Under the pieces are notes generated by a model. It searched no databases, was not told the origin of the DNA, and saw only the letters and a list, made by a program, of their open reading frames with translations. From the NCBI GenBank assembly GCA_964417785.1, contig CAYQJO010000140.1, positions 1 to 11,422 of the forward strand: a DNA stretch of 11,422 nt. Reading direction: 5' to 3'. How positions within the stretch are numbered: the first letter of the stretch is position 1; every line of letters begins with the position of its first letter. Both the position numbers and the translations under genes were made by a program. The stretch is from DAOTUL01 sp034437435 (GTDB taxonomy: Bacteria > Chloroflexota > Anaerolineae > Aggregatilineales > Phototrophicaceae). Shown one piece after another: positions 7,118-11,422 of the stretch.

Positions 7118-8467
7118 ATGAGAGTCGTTTTGTTCCCACTTCTGGCCCTGTCGCTGCTGCTAACCGCCTGCGCCGACGCCACTATCAACGCGGACCCGGC
7201 GCAGCAGGCCAACCCGACGGTCACACCCTTTCCGACGGCAGCGGCGGCAGCCCGCCCGACTTATCCGGTCCAGAGCGGCACGGTGCAGGAGATTCTGCCC
7301 TTCACCGGACGCTGGCTGCCGCGTGACCAGGCACAGCTTTCATTTGAAATCAACGGATCGATCCGGTCAGTCAATGTCCAGCGCGGCGACTCGGTGAGTA
7401 CCGGAAACCTGCTGGCCGACTTCCAGATTGACGACCTGGAGAACCAGTTGGTCAACGCAGAACTGGACCTGGAGAGCGCTCAGCGCCGGCTGGATGCAGC
7501 GGACGGCGGCACACAATCAGTGGTCGACGCGCAGTTCAATCTGGCAAGCGCTCGGCTGGCGCTTCAATCGACGCTGGACAGCGTATCCACCCTGTCGCTG
7601 GAAAATGCCCAGCGCGAACTGGAGTCGGCAGCACGGGCAGTCGAGAACGCACAGCGCTCCTACGATGAAGCGCTCAGCCGCCCCGAGTCGCCCGCCAGCA
7701 CGGTGGATAACGCCCGTGAACAGTTAATGTCGGCGCAAGAGCGCCTGGAAGCGGCCCAGAACAGCTATCTCTCGGCGGTCCAGCAGTACAACCAGAACGA
7801 GTACAACATCGCCCGCGATCAAAACAACCTCATCCGCGCCGAGATGCAGCTTGAAGACGCAATGGAAGGCACCGGCATTGATCCTGATCTGGTCCAGGCA
7901 GTGCGGCAGTCACAGATTAACGTGAACCGCATCAAAGAGCAGATCGAGCAGGCATCGCTCTACGCGCCCTTTGACGGCGTGATCCTGGAAATCACCATTC
8001 GCCCCGGCGACGCGGTGCAGGCGTTCAACTCAATCATCACATTGGCCCTGCCGGAACCGAGCGAGGTCATCGCCAATCTGGCCTTCAACGACACACAGCG
8101 CCTGGACGTGGGCATGATCGGTACCTGTCAGGTGGCAAACCGCCCCGATACCCTGGTGGCCTGTTCCGTGCGCCAGATTCCTTTCACCAGCCGTGATGCC
8201 GACCAGACCGCCCGTATCGCCGCCGACATGGCCGATTTCAATCTGGCGTTGGGGCAGCTTATCGAAGTCGAAATGCCGCTGCAAACCCGCGAGAACGTCC
8301 TCTGGCTGCCACCGCAGGCAATCCGCACCTTCCAGAACCGGACCTTCGTCGTCGTGCGCACGCCCGACGGCGACCGCGTGGTCGATGTTCAGGTCGGGCT
8401 GCAAACCGACGACCGCGTTGAGATCGTCAGCGGGCTTGAAGAAGGCGATGTGGTGGTCGGGCCATGA
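7118..8467 (+). CDS. Lipoprotein HlyD/MacA-type adaptor (membrane fusion protein) with long coiled coil, 449 aa
   Basis: This is the extracytoplasmic adaptor subunit for the neighbouring ABC system. Residues 1-18 are a lipoprotein signal ending in the lipobox LTAC, so Cys18 should be lipidated and anchor the protein to the outer face of the membrane. The domains are a Pro/Thr-rich linker (about 19-47), a first lipoyl half-motif (about 50-95, INGSIRSVNVQRGDSV), an Ala/Gln/Glu-rich coiled-coil hairpin of about 180 residues (about 98-279), a second lipoyl half (YAPFDGVILEI from 282, RPGDAV), and a beta-barrel with a membrane-proximal end (about 310-449, closing GLEEGDVVVGP). In MacA/HlyD adaptors the hairpin docks an outer-membrane channel. 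In YknX-type monoderm relatives its partner differs, and no TolC-like gene is nearby. GAGGAG (7108-7113) precedes the ATG by 4 nt. The stop overlaps the next gene by 4 nt (ATGA). Confidence 0.9.
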   Translation: MRVVLFPLLALSLLLTACADATINADPAQQANPTVTPFPTAAAAARPTYPVQSGTVQEILPFTGRWLPRDQAQLSFEINGSIRSVNVQRGDSVSTGNLLADFQIDDLENQLVNAELDLESAQRRLDAADGGTQSVVDAQFNLASARLALQSTLDSVSTLSLENAQRELESAARAVENAQRSYDEALSRPESPASTVDNAREQLMSAQERLEAAQNSYLSAVQQYNQNEYNIARDQNNLIRAEMQLEDAMEGTGIDPDLVQAVRQSQINVNRIKEQIEQASLYAPFDGVILEITIRPGDAVQAFNSIITLALPEPSEVIANLAFNDTQRLDVGMIGTCQVANRPDTLVACSVRQIPFTSRDADQTARIAADMADFNLALGQLIEVEMPLQTRENVLWLPPQAIRTFQNRTFVVVRTPDGDRVVDVQVGLQTDDRVEIVSGLEEGDVVVGP

Positions 8468-9426
8468 GCTATATCACCTGTAAGCAGATCGTCAAAGCCT
8501 ATAGAGTCAGCGATCACGAGATTGTCGCCCTGCGCGGTATCGACTTTGAGATGGAGCGCGGTGAGATGGTCGCCATTATCGGCCCCAGCGGTGCCGGAAA
8601 AAGCTCGCTCATGAACCTCCTCGGTGGGTTGGACAGTCCGACGGCGGGCAGGCTCATCGTGGATGATCTCAACCTGCTGGAACTCAAAAGTCGCAAGCTG
8701 GCTGATTACCGCCTGAAGCACGTCGGGTTCCTGTGGCAGCAGGTGGAGCGCAACCTGTTCCCGCACCGCTCAGCCCTGCGCAACGTCACTCTGCCGATGA
8801 TGCTGGCGGGTATACCGCCGCTGGAACGCCGCCGCCGCGCTGTTGAACTGCTGGAAACAGTCGGTCTGGCGGACCATATGCACAAACATCCGGCTCTGCT
8901 CTCCGGCGGCCAGCAGCAGCGCGTCGCCATCGCCGTCGCTCTGGCGAACCGCCCCCATCTGCTGCTGGCGGACGAACCGACCGGCGCACTCGACCGCGAC
9001 ACTGCCGTCCAGGTCATGCGGCTGATTCTCGATCTACGCGAGAAATACGGTCTGACAATCCTGATGGTCACGCACGATATGGAAATCGCCGCCTATGCCG
9101 ACCGGGTGCTGACTCTGCGTGACGGCGCACTGGGCCAGGACCTTTCCAATGTGGACCTCTACGGCCACGCTGAGGAGCTTGACCCCACCCTCGATGATGA
9201 TGGCCGGGTACAACTTCCGCCGCAGGTGCGCTCACAACTGGCAGGAGCCGACCGCATCGCCGTCGAAATCCGTCCCGAAGGCGTGCTGCTGCGCCCGGAA
9301 CTCGAAGAGATCGAAAGCAGCAGTAGTCTGCTTGAGGACAGCCTACCCCAGGACGCACCGCCACCGACCGTACAGGCATTCGGCTGGCTGCGCCGCCGTT
9401 TACGCCGCCAGAAGCAGAGCGCCTGA
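8464..9426 (+). CDS. ABC transporter ATPase (MacB/LolD type) with C-terminal AbrB-like domain, 320 aa
   Basis: This cytoplasmic nucleotide-binding subunit should power the FtsX-like permease by ATP hydrolysis. All motifs are intact: Walker A GPSGAGKSS (40-48, Lys46), Q-loop in LWQQVERNLFP, signature LSGGQ (146-150), Walker B LLLADE (166-171, Glu171), D-loop ALD, and switch His204 in MVTHD. The ATPase core ends near 225; standard family members are about 225-245 residues. The extra C-terminus holds, at 243-279, LDDDGRVQLPPQVRSQL, then ADRIAVEI and GVLLRP. This closely follows the SpoVT-AbrB/MazE swapped-hairpin pattern (VDxxGRxxIPxxLRxxL, VEVE, GxLxLxP), with a loop about two residues short. 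A Ser/Glu linker and a basic tail (WLRRRLRRQKQ) follow. The role of this domain is unknown; dimerisation or regulation is more likely than DNA binding. The ATGA overlap with the adaptor gene indicates coupling. Confidence 0.9.
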   Translation: MSYITCKQIVKAYRVSDHEIVALRGIDFEMERGEMVAIIGPSGAGKSSLMNLLGGLDSPTAGRLIVDDLNLLELKSRKLADYRLKHVGFLWQQVERNLFPHRSALRNVTLPMMLAGIPPLERRRRAVELLETVGLADHMHKHPALLSGGQQQRVAIAVALANRPHLLLADEPTGALDRDTAVQVMRLILDLREKYGLTILMVTHDMEIAAYADRVLTLRDGALGQDLSNVDLYGHAEELDPTLDDDGRVQLPPQVRSQLAGADRIAVEIRPEGVLLRPELEEIESSSSLLEDSLPQDAPPPTVQAFGWLRRRLRRQKQSA

Positions 9427-10169
9427 TGGCCGTAGTAGATCGGGTCGAACACAAGAACGGCCAGCAACGCAAACAGATTCCGAAGGACGCCGCCGTGATC
9501 GCTGTCGGCGTGCGCCGCTCCTTTGGCAGCGGCAATCGGATGCTGCATGTACTGCGCGGCGTCAACCTGAAGGTGGTCAAAGGTCAACTGGTCGGACTTT
9601 ACGGTCCATCTGGAAGCGGCAAAACCACGCTGTTGAACCTTATCGGGGCGCTCGATATGCCCAACAACGGGAGAATCTTCGTGGACGGCAAAGACGTCAC
9701 CCGTATGAGCGATAATGCTCGCGCCCGTCTGCGTCGCACCCATATCGGCTTTATTTTCCAGAATTACACGCTGGTACCCACCTATACCGCACTGGAAAAC
9801 ATCGACCTGACACTGAGGCTGTCGGGTATGGGCTATTTTGAACGCCGCCGCCGCTCAAAATCGGCGTTAGAGGCGGTAGGCCTGAGCGCCTGGGCCGATC
9901 ACATGCCCGACGAACTCAGCGGCGGACAGCGCCAGCGTGTCGCCATCGCCCGCGCCCTGGCGGCCCGTCCGGCTCTGATCCTGGCGGATGAGCCGACCAG
10001 CGGCCTCGATACGCGCACATCCAGGCGCATCATGACCCTGTTCCACGAAATCGCACGCGACCAGGGTACGGCATTTGTCATTGTTTCGCATGATCCGGTT
10101 GTGGTCGATTTTGTAGACCGGGCCTATGACCTGGATCATGGCATTATCAAACCTCGCAGGGAGGGTTAA
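9426..10169 (+). CDS. Second ABC transporter ATPase (MacB/LolD type), 247 aa
   Basis: This is a second, clearly different nucleotide-binding subunit. Its motifs are Walker A GPSGSGKTT (60-68, Lys66), Q-loop IFQNYTLVPTYTALENI, signature LSGGQ (164-168), Walker B LILADE (184-189), D-loop SGLD and His222 in VSHD. It lacks the C-terminal extension of its neighbour and ends in a short basic tail. Because one permease polypeptide carries two FtsX halves, the two ATPases may pair as a heterodimer. The annotated ATG shares one base with the previous stop (TGATG) but has a weak ribosome site and gives a 23-residue N-terminal extension. A GTG at 9495, with GAAGGA at 9482-9487 seven nt upstream, is a credible alternative start and would give a conventional N-terminus. 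The stop overlaps the LysM gene by one base. Confidence 0.9.
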   Translation: MAVVDRVEHKNGQQRKQIPKDAAVIAVGVRRSFGSGNRMLHVLRGVNLKVVKGQLVGLYGPSGSGKTTLLNLIGALDMPNNGRIFVDGKDVTRMSDNARARLRRTHIGFIFQNYTLVPTYTALENIDLTLRLSGMGYFERRRRSKSALEAVGLSAWADHMPDELSGGQRQRVAIARALAARPALILADEPTSGLDTRTSRRIMTLFHEIARDQGTAFVIVSHDPVVVDFVDRAYDLDHGIIKPRREG

Positions 10170-11089
10170 TGCGTCACCTTGCCACTATACTGCTTGGCAT
10201 CATCCTGGTGCTGTTTACGGCGACCGGCGTCTTTCTGGTGGTGGCCGTCAGCAACAACCAGGACGAAAATCCACAGATTCCGCAAGTCACGCGGATACCG
10301 GCCTCAGCCACACCCACGCCGACCCTCACCCCACCGCCAACGCCGACCAGCACACCGACAATTACACCGACACTGCGCCCACCACCGACCTTCGAGCCAC
10401 CAACCCCGGCACCCTCCAACACACCGGTACCGTCGGAAACTCCGACACCGACGTTTGAACTGGCGGTGGACCTGGAGGGAGTGCGTGGGCTGGAAACCCT
10501 GGTCCCGACAGTGCCAACCGGTTGCATTCCCAGAGCAGACTGGCAGCAGGTGTACTACGTCCAGGCCAACGACACACTGACCACCATCGCGCAGCGGTAT
10601 GGGGTGAATGTCAATCAGCTCGTCGCTGCGAACTGCCTGGATGATCCCAACCTGATTCGCACCGGCCAGCAAATTCGCCTGCCCGGTACCGGCGGCCCTA
10701 TGCCGGTCGTCTACATCTGTAGTGCCTGGGAACTGCTGACGCCTGTCAACTACGCCTTCGGCATTGATGGCAACGGCAATCTGACGTTTAACTGGCGCGG
10801 TCCGCGTGCCGACCGCTATCTGATCCGCGTGACCAAACCCGACGGCACATTGTGGGAGCGGACGGTGGACCGCCGCCAGAATGAGACCATCTCGCTGCTC
10901 AATGAACTGCCCGGCGAGGGCGAATACAAATGGCAGGTCTTCCCACTGGGTCTGGACTTTTTGCAGATTCCCTGCCCGGAAAGCCCGATATGGACCTTCC
11001 ACAAAACCATCAGCGAAGCAAGTGATCCAGATTTCGACTTCGGCATCACACTCCCGTTCGCCGATACAAATGACTCATCACAGCGTTAG
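10169..11089 (+). CDS. Signal-anchored LysM-domain protein with Thr/Pro linker, 306 aa
   Basis: This is an extracellular, membrane-tethered glycan-binding protein. Residues about 5-27 are a hydrophobic anchor (TILLGIILVLFTATGVFLV). Residues about 46-95 are a Thr-Pro-rich spacer typical of Chloroflexota surface proteins. The LysM domain is at about 129-172 (YYVQANDTLTTIAQRYGV; LVAANCL; GQQIRLP); LysM usually binds peptidoglycan or other GlcNAc-containing glycans. The C-terminal 130 residues are unassigned but have beta-sandwich (Ig/Fn3-like) character (NLTFNWRGPRADRYLIRV, GEYKWQVFP). Cysteines 119, 156, 184 and 269 all lie outside the membrane and could form two disulfides. No hydrolase domain is visible. 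The start is strong: AGGGAGG (10158-10164) precedes the ATG, which overlaps the upstream stop (TAATG). As last gene of the operon, it probably works with the ABC system. Confidence 0.85.
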   Translation: MRHLATILLGIILVLFTATGVFLVVAVSNNQDENPQIPQVTRIPASATPTPTLTPPPTPTSTPTITPTLRPPPTFEPPTPAPSNTPVPSETPTPTFELAVDLEGVRGLETLVPTVPTGCIPRADWQQVYYVQANDTLTTIAQRYGVNVNQLVAANCLDDPNLIRTGQQIRLPGTGGPMPVVYICSAWELLTPVNYAFGIDGNGNLTFNWRGPRADRYLIRVTKPDGTLWERTVDRRQNETISLLNELPGEGEYKWQVFPLGLDFLQIPCPESPIWTFHKTISEASDPDFDFGITLPFADTNDSSQR

Positions 11090-11096
11090 AATCGGC

Positions 11097-11105
11097 TGGT
11101 ACAAT
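11097..11105 (+). promoter_or_regulatory. Candidate extended -10 promoter of glgB
   Basis: TGGTACAAT at 11097-11105 is an extended -10 element (TGn followed by TACAAT, 5 of 6 matches). It lies just after the LysM stop and about 40 nt before the glgB ATG. No -35 box is evident. It has the same form as the element upstream of the ABC operon. GGGAGGAG (11117-11124) lies between it and the ATG, 20 nt away. Confidence 0.45.
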
Positions 11106-11144
11106 AACGATCTATTGGGAGGAGATTAGCGACAGGTAAAGTTT

Positions 11145-11422
11145 ATGATTGAGACAATGCACCCGGATGCCCTCCAATCGCTGGTCAGCGGCGATCATGG
11201 CAATCCGTTTGAGCTTCTGGGACCCCATCCTGTTTCCGATGAAACCATTTCCATACGCGCTTTTTGCTCCTATGCAAAGAGTATGGAAGTTGTACTTGCA
11301 CCATCAGGTGACCGCTACTCGATGGTGCGCATACATGACGACGGATTCTTTGAAATCACCGTGCCGGGATCACTGCCCCACTTCGCATATCAACTTGACA
11401 TCGAGACCTATGAAGGTCAAAA
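11145..11422 (+). CDS. glgB: 1,4-alpha-glucan (glycogen) branching enzyme, N-terminal part (cut by window edge)
   Basis: The first 92 codons are present and the rest lies beyond the right edge. GlgB moves short alpha-1,4 chains to alpha-1,6 positions during glycogen synthesis in the cytoplasm. The visible part is the N-terminal CBM48/N1 module: HGNPFELLGPHPV (residues about 19-31) is the typical HxxPFxxLGxH opening of branching enzymes. It is followed by ISIRAF, MEVVLAP, the DDGFFEITVPG strand and FAYQLDIE. The catalytic GH13 barrel is not in the window, so the specificity call rests on the N-module. The ATG at 11145 is chosen because an in-frame TAG sits at 11127-11129. The AGG at 11134-11136 gives an 8-nt ribosome-site spacing; the stronger GGGAGGAG is 20 nt away. 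ATG 11157 is an alternative start. Confidence 0.85.
   Translation, partial: MIETMHPDALQSLVSGDHGNPFELLGPHPVSDETISIRAFCSYAKSMEVVLAPSGDRYSMVRIHDDGFFEITVPGSLPHFAYQLDIETYEGQ

Noticed and set aside
9159..9743. 194-codon antisense frame across the junction of the two ATPase genes.
   Set aside because: Both sense frames carry intact ABC motifs, and the antisense translation has none.
10300..10460. CCGACA/CACCGA-rich stretch as a DNA tandem repeat.
   Set aside because: The repetition is irregular and explained by the Thr-Pro-rich linker codons of the LysM protein.
10304..11002. 232-codon open frame antisense to the LysM gene.
   Set aside because: It is a shadow of GC-rich codon bias. It has no recognisable domain or ribosome site, and the sense frame has LysM motifs.

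Overview
The window looks like a chromosomal segment of a moderately GC-rich bacterium, most likely a member of Chloroflexota (Anaerolineae-like). This is an inference from style: signal-anchored extracellular proteins with Thr-Pro linkers, a LysM protein of that type, and an adaptor/FtsX/twin-ATPase export cassette. No rRNA, tRNA, CRISPR array, insertion sequence or phage gene was seen.

Layout. (1) Left part, minus strand (1-994): two coupled genes (TAATG overlap) for small membrane-anchored extracellular proteins of unknown function; the second runs off the left edge. (2) A 281-bp AT-rich divergent intergenic region (995-1275) with candidate promoters in both directions and two sets of direct repeats at about one helical turn. 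(3) Plus strand: a radical SAM enzyme (1276-2487) followed after 3 nt by a SulP-family anion transporter with a C-terminal STAS domain (2491-4137). (4) A short gap (4138-4352). On its minus strand it holds the decayed C-terminal tip of a histidine kinase (4121-4250), which overlaps the sulP 3' end, and then a candidate extended -10 promoter. (5) A tight five-gene operon (4353-11089): a 917-residue, about 10-TM FtsX-like permease; a lipoprotein HlyD/MacA-type adaptor with a long coiled coil; two different ABC ATPases; and a signal-anchored LysM protein. The last four genes are joined by 4-, 1- and 1-nt overlaps. (6) Its own extended -10 promoter and the first 92 codons of a glycogen branching enzyme, glgB, cut by the right edge.

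How it may work. The five-gene operon resembles the YbbAP/MacAB/YknXYZ class of mechanotransmitting or exporting ABC systems. It is unusual in having one duplicated permease served by two distinct ATPases, only one of which carries a C-terminal AbrB-like hairpin domain. A LysM glycan-binding protein is coupled to the second ATPase. The simplest model is an asymmetric, heterodimeric-ATPase envelope machine whose extracellular partners are the adaptor and the LysM protein. The substrate is unknown. The most informative discoveries are the histidine kinase relic, which is a deletion scar, and the AbrB-like domain on the first ATPase.
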